Positions 43,494-50,858 of a stretch of 50,858 nt of DNA are shown one piece after another. A program made the translations under genes and the position numbers. The stretch is from TMED109 sp015660425 (GTDB lineage Bacteria; Pseudomonadota; Alphaproteobacteria; TMED109). Location of the stretch: NCBI GenBank assembly GCA_029936295.1, contig JAPYTH010000010.1, forward strand, positions 1-50,858. Direction: 5' to 3'. Under the pieces are notes generated by a model, which worked only from the letters and a program-made list of their open reading frames with translations, was not told the origin of the DNA and did not search any database. Numbering within the stretch: position 1 is the first letter of the stretch; every line of letters starts with the position of its first letter.

Positions 43494-44798
43494 TTAATTA
43501 CACCCCATGCTTATTTTATTATCTGCAGCATATTTAGCAGCAGAAGCTTCAACCATAGGCCTTACTATACTTTGATCCGTTTCTATCCAATCAGAAGCGG
43601 ACTCAAATTCTGTACCATTCCACCTAGCAAACCTTACTCTACCCTGTCCTTCATGATCTTCACAGCTTACTTTTAGAGGAGACATAAATCCTGTTGCACC
43701 CAAAGCTTCAATTCTAGCTACATCAATATTGAGATTCTCTATCCCCCATCTTACTTCTTCACCAGACATTGGCTTATTACCATACTTTTGCATAGCTGTC
43801 CGTATAGATTCAACTGTCAGAATGCTAGAAAGCACACCTATCTTGTAAAGATGAGTATTCATCTCATCTATGGGCCCGGTCCCGTTACCTGCATCATGTA
43901 CATATTTAACTATGTCATCAAATAATGGATAACTAGCATCAGCACCAGTCATGCGTGAACATCTGTACCCTGTTGCAGCCTTTCCTGCAGGGATTGTGTC
44001 CTGCTCGGAACAGCTCCAAGTAACACCTATAATTTTATCAGCTGGAAAACGAATTCTGGCCGCTTCCTTTAAAGCAGTTGAATTCATTACTCCCCATCCA
44101 CGTAAAATAATATAATCTGGTTTAGAACGACGAATGCTAAGCCAAGTTGCTTTTTGATCTATTCCAGGATGAGCAACTGGAAACTGCTCAAGTTCAAAAC
44201 CGTATAACTCAGCTTGTTTCTTTAATACTGGGCCAGTTTCTCTTCCATAAGCTGAATCGTGATATACATTAGCAATTTTTAGTCCTTTCAATTTATCCAT
44301 GCCCCCTTCAAGACTACCTATAAATTTAATTTTTGCTGTAGATAAAGACCAGTAATTTACCATTAAAGGAAATACCCAAGGAAAAACTCTTCCATCGGTA
44401 GCATCTGTACGCCCATACCCCATAGTTATAAGAGGCACTTTGTCATCAGGCACCCTGTCAATTACAGAATAAGTCAAGCCAGTACCAAAAGGATGAAATA
44501 ATGTTGCACCTGCTTCTCCTTTGTTTTTTAAACGTTCATAACATTCAACAAAACGATCTGGTTTATAAGCTGTCTCGCACTCTTCATAAGCTATTTTAAT
44601 CCCTCCAATGCCACCATCTCTAGCATTAATCATTTTAAGATAATCAACTATCCCATTAGCAGCTGGAGCTCCCGTTACTGCATAGGGTCCTGTTCTATAA
44701 GTTGTAACCGGAACAAAATGTTCTCCTGCCAATGCAACTGCAAAGGCAAAAGTAATGAACACAAATACAACCTTCGTTAATAAGTCAATAGGTTTCAT
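43494..44798 (-). CDS. Periplasmic substrate-binding protein of the Liv-type importer
   Basis: Exported binding protein, 434 residues, with a signal peptide of about 24 residues ending ALAGE. The type I periplasmic fold is recognisable from GPYAVTGAPAANGIVDYLKM near 37-56, INARDGGIGGIKIAYEECET near 57-76, and ADKIIGVTWSCSEQD near the hinge. Sequence alone does not tell the ligand. The longer-than-LivK length and the linked acyl-CoA ligase suggest an organic or aromatic acid rather than leucine, by inference. Confidence 0.92.
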   Translation of the reverse strand: MKPIDLLTKVVFVFITFAFAVALAGEHFVPVTTYRTGPYAVTGAPAANGIVDYLKMINARDGGIGGIKIAYEECETAYKPDRFVECYERLKNKGEAGATLFHPFGTGLTYSVIDRVPDDKVPLITMGYGRTDATDGRVFPWVFPLMVNYWSLSTAKIKFIGSLEGGMDKLKGLKIANVYHDSAYGRETGPVLKKQAELYGFELEQFPVAHPGIDQKATWLSIRRSKPDYIILRGWGVMNSTALKEAARIRFPADKIIGVTWSCSEQDTIPAGKAATGYRCSRMTGADASYPLFDDIVKYVHDAGNGTGPIDEMNTHLYKIGVLSSILTVESIRTAMQKYGNKPMSGEEVRWGIENLNIDVARIEALGATGFMSPLKVSCEDHEGQGRVRFARWNGTEFESASDWIETDQSIVRPMVEASAAKYAADNKISMGCN

Positions 44799-44841
44799 AA
44801 TTTTCCTCCTCTATGTTTTATTATTAAGTAATTTTAGTATA

Positions 44842-45909
44842 TTAATACGGAAAAGGCCATAACCTAAGCTTTTCTTTTCCTGTTTGCCATAAACGGGCCA
44901 ATCCATTGGGTTCTATTATAAGGAAAAATATAATAAATGCACCAAAAACCATGTATTCTATATGAGCTATAGTCCCCGTCGAAACTTGCCCCCCAGTAAA
45001 TAAAGTTCCAAGATTATTCAAAAGAATAGGTAATAAAACAATAAACCCTGCTCCCAAAAATGCACCTGCTACTGAACCAAGACCTCCTATTACTATCATA
45101 AATAAGATCTCAAAAGATCTTATAATATCAAAGGCTTGGGGCTCCACGGTTCCAAGAAAAACATAAGCCCAAAGTGCTCCAGAAACTCCACATATGAATG
45201 AAGAAACACCAAAAGCTAATAATTTAGTTTTCATTAAATTAATACCTAATGCTTCTGCTGCAATATCCATATCACGGACGGCCATCCAAGCTCTACCTAT
45301 CTCAGATCTGACTAAATTCCTAACAGCAAAAGCAAATAATACAACAATAGCTAATACTAATAAATATTTATTCAGAGGATTATCAAAAGATATACCAAAC
45401 ATTTCCATAGGAGGAGATGTTATAACTCCTGAAGTAGAATGATTAGTAAACCAATCAAAATGTGTAAATAACCACTCTATAAAAAACTGCGCTGCCAGTG
45501 TAGCAACTGCTAAATAAAATCCTTTTATTCGTAGTGAAGGAAGTCCAAAAATTATACCAACAAGTGCAGCCCATAACCCTCCCCACACAAAAGCAAGCAG
45601 GAAGGGCACTTCCGGTATTCTGATCTGCAAATTAAACGCTGCAAATGCACCTACAGCCATAAAGCCAGCTGTCCCCAGAGAAATTTGACCAGCATATCCT
45701 GTTAAAACATTTAAGCCTAACGCAGCCAAAGACAAGACAAGAAAAGGAACTAAAATGGAACCTAACCAATAATCATTGGCAAATATAGGTATGACTACAA
45801 ATGCAACCAGCAACATGAATACCATAGCCACTCTATCTTGAAAAATAGGTAAAATGGCTTGATCGGCTTTATAAGAGGTTTTAAATTGACCTGATTCTCT
45901 GTAAAACAT
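44842..45909 (-). CDS. Liv-type ABC transporter permease (LivM-like)
   Basis: Inner-membrane permease with about eight to ten hydrophobic segments in 355 residues. The LivM signature lies in LNVLTGYAGQISLGTAGFMAVGAFAAF-like sequence (GYAGQISLGTAGF near 71-83). The EAA-like loop WMAVRDMDIAAEALGIN is near 213-229, and IGGLGSVAGAFLGA near 283. It pairs with the LivH-like permease upstream (15-base gap). Confidence 0.94.
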   Translation of the reverse strand: MFYRESGQFKTSYKADQAILPIFQDRVAMVFMLLVAFVVIPIFANDYWLGSILVPFLVLSLAALGLNVLTGYAGQISLGTAGFMAVGAFAAFNLQIRIPEVPFLLAFVWGGLWAALVGIIFGLPSLRIKGFYLAVATLAAQFFIEWLFTHFDWFTNHSTSGVITSPPMEMFGISFDNPLNKYLLVLAIVVLFAFAVRNLVRSEIGRAWMAVRDMDIAAEALGINLMKTKLLAFGVSSFICGVSGALWAYVFLGTVEPQAFDIIRSFEILFMIVIGGLGSVAGAFLGAGFIVLLPILLNNLGTLFTGGQVSTGTIAHIEYMVFGAFIIFFLIIEPNGLARLWQTGKEKLRLWPFPY

Positions 45910-45924
45910 TTTTTCTCCTAAATT

Positions 45925-46815
45925 CTATACACGTTCAATAATTTTTTCGCCAAATATACCCTGTGGCCTAATCATTAAAACCACCATAGCCAACATATAA
46001 GGGAACCAATTTTCTATTGCTCCTCCTACAAAAGGGCCCACATAAACTTCTGCTAATTTTTCTCCACAACCTACTATTAAGCCTCCTAATATTGCACCAG
46101 GTACAGATGTAAAACCACCAATTATTAAAACAGGTATAGCTTTAAGAGCCACTGTGGATATCGCAAATTGTACGCCTAACTTAGACCCCCAAACAACACC
46201 AGCAACTAATGCAACTAATCCTGCTGTTGACCATACATAAATCCAAATAGTCCTTAGTGGTATTCCTACCGATAAAGCCGCCTGATGATCGTCCGCTACT
46301 GCTCTAAGAGCTCTTCCAATTACTGTATACCTAAAAAATAAAGACAAAATTAAAACTAACACACCTGCAATTAATGCTGCCCACACATCAAATTTATTAA
46401 TAAAAGCATTCCCTATTTCAAAGCCGGCGTACTCGTCTATACCCAAATTAAGAACATGAACATCGGAATCCCATACTAATTGAGCCATACCTTCAATAAA
46501 ATAATTTAGCCCTATAGTAGCCATAAACAAAATTATTAAATCCTGATTAACCAAGGGTCGTAAGACTATTCGCTCTATTGCGATTGCCAAAATAACCATT
46601 ACTATCATGGTAAGACCTAGTGCAGCTAACATAGGTATATTCATTTCTAATAGCCTTACAAAAGTTAAAGCTGCAAATAAAACCATCGCTCCTTGTGCAA
46701 AATTAAATACTCCCGATGCTTTAAAAATTAATACAAACCCTAAAGCTACTAGCGAATACATAACACCAGATAATAATCCACCGACAACAACCTCAAAGAA
46801 AAACCACCAATCCAT
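45925..46815 (-). CDS. Liv-type ABC transporter permease (LivH-like)
   Basis: Second permease, 296 residues, about eight membrane segments. LVALGFVLIFKASGVFNFAQG near 22-42 and GFTSVPGAILGGLIVG near 240 are family landmarks; the EAA loop RALRAVADDHQAALSVGI lies near 174-191. Its ATG shares one base with the LivG-like stop (TAATG), so translation is coupled. Confidence 0.94.
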   Translation of the reverse strand: MDWWFFFEVVVGGLLSGVMYSLVALGFVLIFKASGVFNFAQGAMVLFAALTFVRLLEMNIPMLAALGLTMIVMVILAIAIERIVLRPLVNQDLIILFMATIGLNYFIEGMAQLVWDSDVHVLNLGIDEYAGFEIGNAFINKFDVWAALIAGVLVLILSLFFRYTVIGRALRAVADDHQAALSVGIPLRTIWIYVWSTAGLVALVAGVVWGSKLGVQFAISTVALKAIPVLIIGGFTSVPGAILGGLIVGCGEKLAEVYVGPFVGGAIENWFPYMLAMVVLMIRPQGIFGEKIIERV

Positions 46816-47612
46816 TATCCTACTCCCAGATATGCATCAATCACCTTTTGCTCTGATCTAACTTTATCAGGGGTGCCATCAGCTATTTTAATTCCATAAT
46901 CAAGAACGGCTACTCTATCAGAAATATCCATTACCACGCCCATATCATGCTCAATTAATACTATAGTCGTTCCAAACTGATCATTTACATCTAATATAAA
47001 ACGGCACATATCTTCTTTTTCTTCTACATTCATGCCCGCCATAGGTTCATCAAGAAGCAACAATTCTGGCTCTAAAGCTAATGCTCTTCCTAACTCTACT
47101 CTTTTTTGTAGACCATAAGGCAAACGTGCAACTGGTGTTTTACGAATTGATTGAATTTCTAAATAATCAATTATTTCTTCTACTTTTTTTCTATGTTCTT
47201 CCTCTTGTCTTCTACCCTTACCTATATAAAACATTTCATGAAATAAATTACGTTTCATTAGAATATTGCGACCAGTCAAAATATTTTCTAGAGCTGTCAT
47301 TCCTCTAAAAAGGGCTATATTTTGAAATGTTCTAGCTATTCCCATTCGAGCAATATTGTGCGGTGCAATCTTTTTTCTTAATTTACCTTTCCATTCTACT
47401 GTACCTTTCTGCGGAACATAAATACCAGAAATGACATTAAGCATTGAAGATTTTCCTGCTCCATTAGGACCAATTATAGCAAGAATTTCTCCTTTCTTTA
47501 TATGTAAATTTACATTTAATAAAGCCTTAAGTCCTCCAAAAGACAGACTTATATCTTTAATATTCATCAATATATCGGATTTAGCAGCAGTATTTTTATC
47601 CTTTATGCTCAT
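46815..47612 (-). CDS. Liv-type ABC transporter ATPase (LivG-like)
   Basis: ATPase partner of the LivF-like protein. Walker A GPNGAGKSS is near 48-56, the signature-region LPYGLQKRVELGRALAL near 162-178 (LPYGLQ in place of LSGGQ, usual for LivG), Walker B LLLDEPMAGM near 182, and H-loop LIEHDM near 220. Length 265 residues. It overlaps the acyl-CoA ligase stop by four bases (ATGA). Confidence 0.94.
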   Translation of the reverse strand: MSIKDKNTAAKSDILMNIKDISLSFGGLKALLNVNLHIKKGEILAIIGPNGAGKSSMLNVISGIYVPQKGTVEWKGKLRKKIAPHNIARMGIARTFQNIALFRGMTALENILTGRNILMKRNLFHEMFYIGKGRRQEEEHRKKVEEIIDYLEIQSIRKTPVARLPYGLQKRVELGRALALEPELLLLDEPMAGMNVEEKEDMCRFILDVNDQFGTTIVLIEHDMGVVMDISDRVAVLDYGIKIADGTPDKVRSEQKVIDAYLGVG

Positions 47613-49546
47613 GCCACTTTATCCTTTAAATCATAAACATCCATATCTTGAATTTTTAAGTCAGCACTAATTGAACCTTTTCTTCCATCTTCAAAAGTAA
47701 CTTCAGTTTCTATAAAACAATGCTCTTCATTATTATATAAAGCCTTTACTAGCTTGCCATACCTATCAGATATTAGAGATCTTCGAACTTTATTAGTTCT
47801 TGTTAGCTCTCCATCATCGGCATCTAATTCTTTATGAAGAATTAAAAAACGTTTTATTTGAGAATCATATAATTCAGGGTCTTGAGATAGATCTTTATTT
47901 ACCTTATCTATTTCTTTTGAAATCAAGTCATATATAACTGGCTGAGCAGCTAAATCAATATAACCTGAATAGGCTATATTATTTCTTTCTGCCCAACTAG
48001 CTACTGCTTCTAAATCTATATTAACAAAACAAGTTACAAAGTCTTTATTGTTTCCAAAAGCTACGGCCTCTTTAATAATTCCACAAAACTTTAATTTATT
48101 TTCTAAGTATTTAGGAGCAAACATTTTTCCTGAATTTAATTTACCTACATCTTTGGCTCTATCTATAATTTTAAGATGACCATTACTATCTATAACGCCA
48201 GCATCTCCAGTCTTGACCCATCCTTTTGCATCTATTGTCTCTTTAGTTGCTGCTTCATTTTTATAATATCCCTTAAAAACTCCTGGACCTTTATAAAAAA
48301 CCTCTCCATCTTCAATTTTTATATCGACGCCAGGGAATACTGGTCCAACTGTGTTAGGATCGACATCTCCATCTCGATGAAGAGATACAAAAACAGTTGC
48401 TTCTGTTTGCCCATACAACACTTTTAAATTGATGCCCAATGACCTGTAAAACAGAAAAGTATCTGGGCCCATAGCCTCTCCAGCTGTATAAGCCATCCTT
48501 ACTCGAGTTAATCCTAAATTATTTTTTAAAGGTCCATAAACTAAAAAATAACCTAACCCATAAAGCAATCTAGATGTTATAGGAACATTTTTATTATCTA
48601 AAATAGCATTGCCCCACTTCTTAGCAATTTTCATAAAGTAATTAAAAATCCAAAGCTTAATTTTAGCGGCATCTTGCATTCTTACCATTAATTGAGTGAG
48701 CATCCCCTCCCAAACTCGAGGAGGAGCAAAATAATAGGTAGGTCCTATTTCTCTCATATCAATTGTTAAAGTATCTCTACTTTCTGGACAATTTATGCAA
48801 AAACCTGAAATATAAGATTGCGCTACACAAAATATATTATCTCCCACCCAAGCCATAGGTAAATAAGCTACTACTTCATCATTAAAAGTAGTTTTTTCTA
48901 ATTCACAAGCAACACTTGTTACTGAAATAATATTATAATAAGAAAGCAAAACACCCTTAGGCCTTCCAGTGGTGCCAGATGTGTATAGCATTATTGCAAT
49001 ATCATCTTTAGATGTTTTATTTATCTCTTCATCAAGATTAATATTTGTTGATTCTTTATTATTAAGAATAACAGCCAATGAAGAAACTTCTTTTTCATTA
49101 TATTTTTCTAGACCTCGTGGATCATCATAAAAGATACTATTTAATAAAGGTAATCGATTTTTTATTTCTAAAAGCTTATCTACCTGTTCCTGATTTTCCA
49201 CTATAGCTATTTTCACCTCTGCATGCTCTAATATATATTGTATTTCATCAGCTACAGAGTCTTGGTAACAAGGGACGGGGACTGCCCCTAATATTTGAGC
49301 AGCTGCAATAGACAAATATAAATTGGGTCTATTATCTCCAATAATGGCTATTTTATCGGTTCTTTTTAATCCCTTTTTTCGAAAACCATCGGCCAATAAT
49401 AGGGCTTTATTGAAGAAATTATCCCAACTAATAGGCTGCCAAATACCATATTCTTTTTCACGAATACTTGGCTTGCCTTTGAAAATAAGAGCATTATCTC
49501 TTAGAATTTTAGGAAAAGTATCTAAACTAATATAATCTCGAGGCAT
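47609..49546 (-). CDS. AMP-dependent acyl-CoA ligase embedded in the Liv operon
   Basis: Activates a carboxylic acid to its CoA thioester via an acyl-AMP. The ATP loop YTSGTTGRPKG is near 188-198, YGQTEAT near 375-381, and TGDAG near 447 with the A10-type lysine region LNSGKMFAPKYLE near 470. 645 residues with a C-terminal extension, typical of the ligases found in this type of Liv cluster. First gene of the operon: ligase, LivG, LivH, LivM, binding protein, LivF. The substrate is unknown; long-chain, branched or aromatic acids are all possible. Confidence 0.93.
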   Translation of the reverse strand: MPRDYISLDTFPKILRDNALIFKGKPSIREKEYGIWQPISWDNFFNKALLLADGFRKKGLKRTDKIAIIGDNRPNLYLSIAAAQILGAVPVPCYQDSVADEIQYILEHAEVKIAIVENQEQVDKLLEIKNRLPLLNSIFYDDPRGLEKYNEKEVSSLAVILNNKESTNINLDEEINKTSKDDIAIMLYTSGTTGRPKGVLLSYYNIISVTSVACELEKTTFNDEVVAYLPMAWVGDNIFCVAQSYISGFCINCPESRDTLTIDMREIGPTYYFAPPRVWEGMLTQLMVRMQDAAKIKLWIFNYFMKIAKKWGNAILDNKNVPITSRLLYGLGYFLVYGPLKNNLGLTRVRMAYTAGEAMGPDTFLFYRSLGINLKVLYGQTEATVFVSLHRDGDVDPNTVGPVFPGVDIKIEDGEVFYKGPGVFKGYYKNEAATKETIDAKGWVKTGDAGVIDSNGHLKIIDRAKDVGKLNSGKMFAPKYLENKLKFCGIIKEAVAFGNNKDFVTCFVNIDLEAVASWAERNNIAYSGYIDLAAQPVIYDLISKEIDKVNKDLSQDPELYDSQIKRFLILHKELDADDGELTRTNKVRRSLISDRYGKLVKALYNNEEHCFIETEVTFEDGRKGSISADLKIQDMDVYDLKDKVA

Positions 49547-49587
49547 TTTTTATTCTTCTCTATAAAAATTCGTGTAATTAATATATT

Positions 49588-49608
49588 TAAGTATATATTT
49601 GATACTTA
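49588..49608. promoter_or_regulatory. Inverted repeat in the divergent gap before the Liv operon
   Basis: TAAGTAT (49588-49594) and ATACTTA (49602-49608) form a perfect 7-7-7 inverted repeat within the 124-base gap between the acyl-CoA ligase operon and the small secreted protein gene. The geometry would suit a dimeric repressor such as TetR or GntR type. AT-rich sequence makes chance matches common. Confidence 0.35.
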
Positions 49609-49670
49609 TGAATCAAAAAGAAAGCAAATTTTAATATCATTTTTATTAAATTTCTTTCCGAATAAAAAAT

Positions 49671-50018
49671 ATGGAAATAATAATGTTTAAAAAAGACAGT
49701 GTGAAAATAAATAATATTTATAATTTATTAATATATACATTAATCTTATCTATAAGCTTATACTTGGCAAATAATGCTATTGCTAATCCAACACAAATTA
49801 TTAAAAATGTTATATGTAAAGAAAGTAATGTTTTTAAAAATTATCTAAAAAACAATCAAAATGAAAACCTTGCTTGGCTAGGAATCTCCCAAGATGGGTC
49901 AACAATTACAGAGCTTTACATTTCTAAGTTAACAAATAGTTGGACAATATTAGAAACAGACACAAACGGTCTATCTTGTGCTACTATAGGCGGAAAAGAT
50001 TCTAGACCGTTTAATTAG
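49671..50018 (+). CDS. Small secreted protein of unknown function
   Basis: 115 residues from ATG 49671, or 111 from the inner ATG at 49683 (GGAA lies close to each; the choice is open). A signal peptide or anchor covers about 18-38, ending ANNAIANP. The mature part has cysteines at KNVICKES and LSCATIGG, a GISQDGSTITELYISK strand and a W-T-I-L-E-T strand near 91-96. A final C-A-T-I-G-G resembles small alphaproteobacterial periplasmic proteins I have seen only as hypotheticals. No function is proposed. It may be co-transcribed with the ligase gene 23 bases downstream. Confidence 0.6.
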   Translation: MEIIMFKKDSVKINNIYNLLIYTLILSISLYLANNAIANPTQIIKNVICKESNVFKNYLKNNQNENLAWLGISQDGSTITELYISKLTNSWTILETDTNGLSCATIGGKDSRPFN

Positions 50019-50041
50019 ACATATTTTGAAAGATTAAATAA

Positions 50042-50858
50042 ATGCCTGAGCAAACAAATACAAAAGTAAAAAATCTAGAAAAAAATGAAGCAAACTATAC
50101 TCCTTTAACACCTATATCTTTTTTGATGAGAACCTCAAAAATATGGCCTGAAAAAATAGCCTGGGTGCATGGCTCTAAAAGAAATACATATAAACAACTA
50201 TTATTACGCTGCATAAAAATTTCTGATGGACTGAAAAAAAAAGGTATAAAAAAAGGAGATACAATTGCAGCTATTCTTCCAAATGTCCCAGCTATGATAG
50301 AATGTCATTTTGCCATAATGATGGCAGGAGGGATTTTAAATACTATAAACACCAGATTAGATTCGGAATCAATTGCATTCATACTTCAACATGGAAATGC
50401 AAAAATGATTTTTGTAGATCCAGAGTTTAATGACGTGGTATCTATAGCTCTTGAAAAAATTCCAGAAAGTAAAAGGCCAATAATAATTAGATGTAATGAT
50501 GATGAATTTATAAAAAACAACAAATTTAGAAATGAAATAACAAATAATGATTTAGCAGATCTGGGCAACGCCAATTCTCAAATCACTTGGCCAGAAGATG
50601 AATGGGAAACCTGTAGCTTAAATTATACCTCTGGAACGACTGGAGATCCAAAAGGTGTGCTCTATCATCATAGAGGAGCATGGCTCACATCTATAAGCAA
50701 TCAAATGGTATGGTCTATGGGCAAACATCCTGTATATTTATGGACGCTTCCAATGTTTCATTGTAATGGGTGGTGTTTTCCATGGACGGTCACAGCTTTA
50801 GCTGGAACTCATATTTGTCTTAGAAAAATAGATGCTAAAAGCATTTATGAATCAATTG
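50042..50858 (+). CDS. Acyl-CoA ligase of the AMP-binding superfamily, 5' part
   Basis: Open from ATG 50042 to the right edge (272 codons), so the C-terminal half is missing. The AMP-binding loop YTSGTTGDPKGV is near 193-204, followed by YHHRGAW and PMFHCNGWCFPW near 240-251. That last motif is typical of medium/long-chain acyl-CoA synthetases and of the DmdB-type ligases for methylmercaptopropionate. Which substrate applies cannot be read from this half. Together with the ligase at 47609-49546 it gives two divergent CoA ligases around one small gap. Confidence 0.88.
   Translation, partial: MPEQTNTKVKNLEKNEANYTPLTPISFLMRTSKIWPEKIAWVHGSKRNTYKQLLLRCIKISDGLKKKGIKKGDTIAAILPNVPAMIECHFAIMMAGGILNTINTRLDSESIAFILQHGNAKMIFVDPEFNDVVSIALEKIPESKRPIIIRCNDDEFIKNNKFRNEITNNDLADLGNANSQITWPEDEWETCSLNYTSGTTGDPKGVLYHHRGAWLTSISNQMVWSMGKHPVYLWTLPMFHCNGWCFPWTVTALAGTHICLRKIDAKSIYESI

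Noticed and set aside
50042..50858. Naming the partial ligase dmdB
   Set aside because: The visible half fits DmdB-type and other medium-chain ligases equally; the specificity-determining rest is off the window.

Overview
The window is a gene-dense, strongly AT-rich (about 30% G+C by eye) piece of an alphaproteobacterial chromosome. The evidence is gene order as much as gene content: gpsA-tsaD/hemC-hemD-(mitofilin position)-hemY, rpmH-rnpA-yidC-engB-argB, dnaA-dnaN-recF-gyrB, rpsT next to an enoyl-CoA hydratase, mutM/ubiE-coaBC-dut, and an Irr-type Fur regulator. Short spacers, many 1-20 bp gene overlaps, AT-driven codon use and two 100-N scaffold gaps fit a draft assembly of a streamlined, probably marine, heterotrophic alphaproteobacterium (an AT-rich lineage such as AEGEAN-169/HIMB59-like or SAR11-like). 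The species cannot be fixed from this window. No phage, IS element, CRISPR array or integron was seen. No stretch above 300 bases lacks a gene once the N-terminal part of the penicillin-binding protein (22910-23278) is restored.

Layout. 1-40: end of a tRNA-Arg(CCU) on the minus strand. 243-3586: beta-oxidation pair (hydratase/dehydrogenase plus thiolase), closed by a hairpin terminator. 3652-8858: short-chain dehydrogenase, class II aldolase-like protein, SCO copper chaperone, histidine phosphatase, ABC-2 exporter pair and a TVP38/DedA-like membrane protein. 9036-14428: rpmH, rnpA, yidC, engB, argB, a HAD nucleotidase and dapD, all forward. 14425-16444: gpsA and tsaD on the minus strand, divergent from the heme block hemC-hemD-mitofilin-like-hemY (16506-20596). 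20601-23278: an L,D-transpeptidase, a glyoxalase-fold protein and a class A penicillin-binding protein. 23282-29872: gyrB, recF, dnaN, dnaA and rpsT on the minus strand. 29961-36644: enoyl-CoA hydratase, a small secreted protein and mutM (minus); ubiE, coaBC, dut, a MoeB/ThiF-like protein and a DsrE-like protein (plus); then a 2-hydroxyacid dehydrogenase (minus). 36747-40207: an SH3-domain secreted protein and an iron/redox block (DUF3501, Hdr-like Fe-S protein, rubrerythrin, Irr). 40269-42566: a NosR-like flavin/Fe-S membrane protein. 42633-49546: a Liv-type ABC uptake operon with an embedded acyl-CoA ligase. 49671-50858: a small secreted protein and the start of a second acyl-CoA ligase.

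How it fits together. Two acyl-CoA ligases, a Liv-type importer, the hydratase/dehydrogenase, the thiolase and a second hydratase point to a heterotroph living on carboxylates or fatty acids. The heme genes, SCO protein, Irr, rubrerythrin and Fe-S redox proteins point to aerobic respiration with iron-responsive control. A perfect 8-3-8 palindrome matching the Irr/ICE operator lies directly in front of the rubrerythrin promoter.

Main oddities: a penicillin-binding protein with no ATG, GTG or TTG start; a false N gap inside hemY flanked by an exact 55-base duplication; a mitofilin-position protein with an HTH-like head; an orphan NosR-like protein whose ribosome site sits in a hairpin loop; and a long near-palindrome between two divergent genes. 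I did not find a clearly new defence or mobile system; most of the window is core chromosome.
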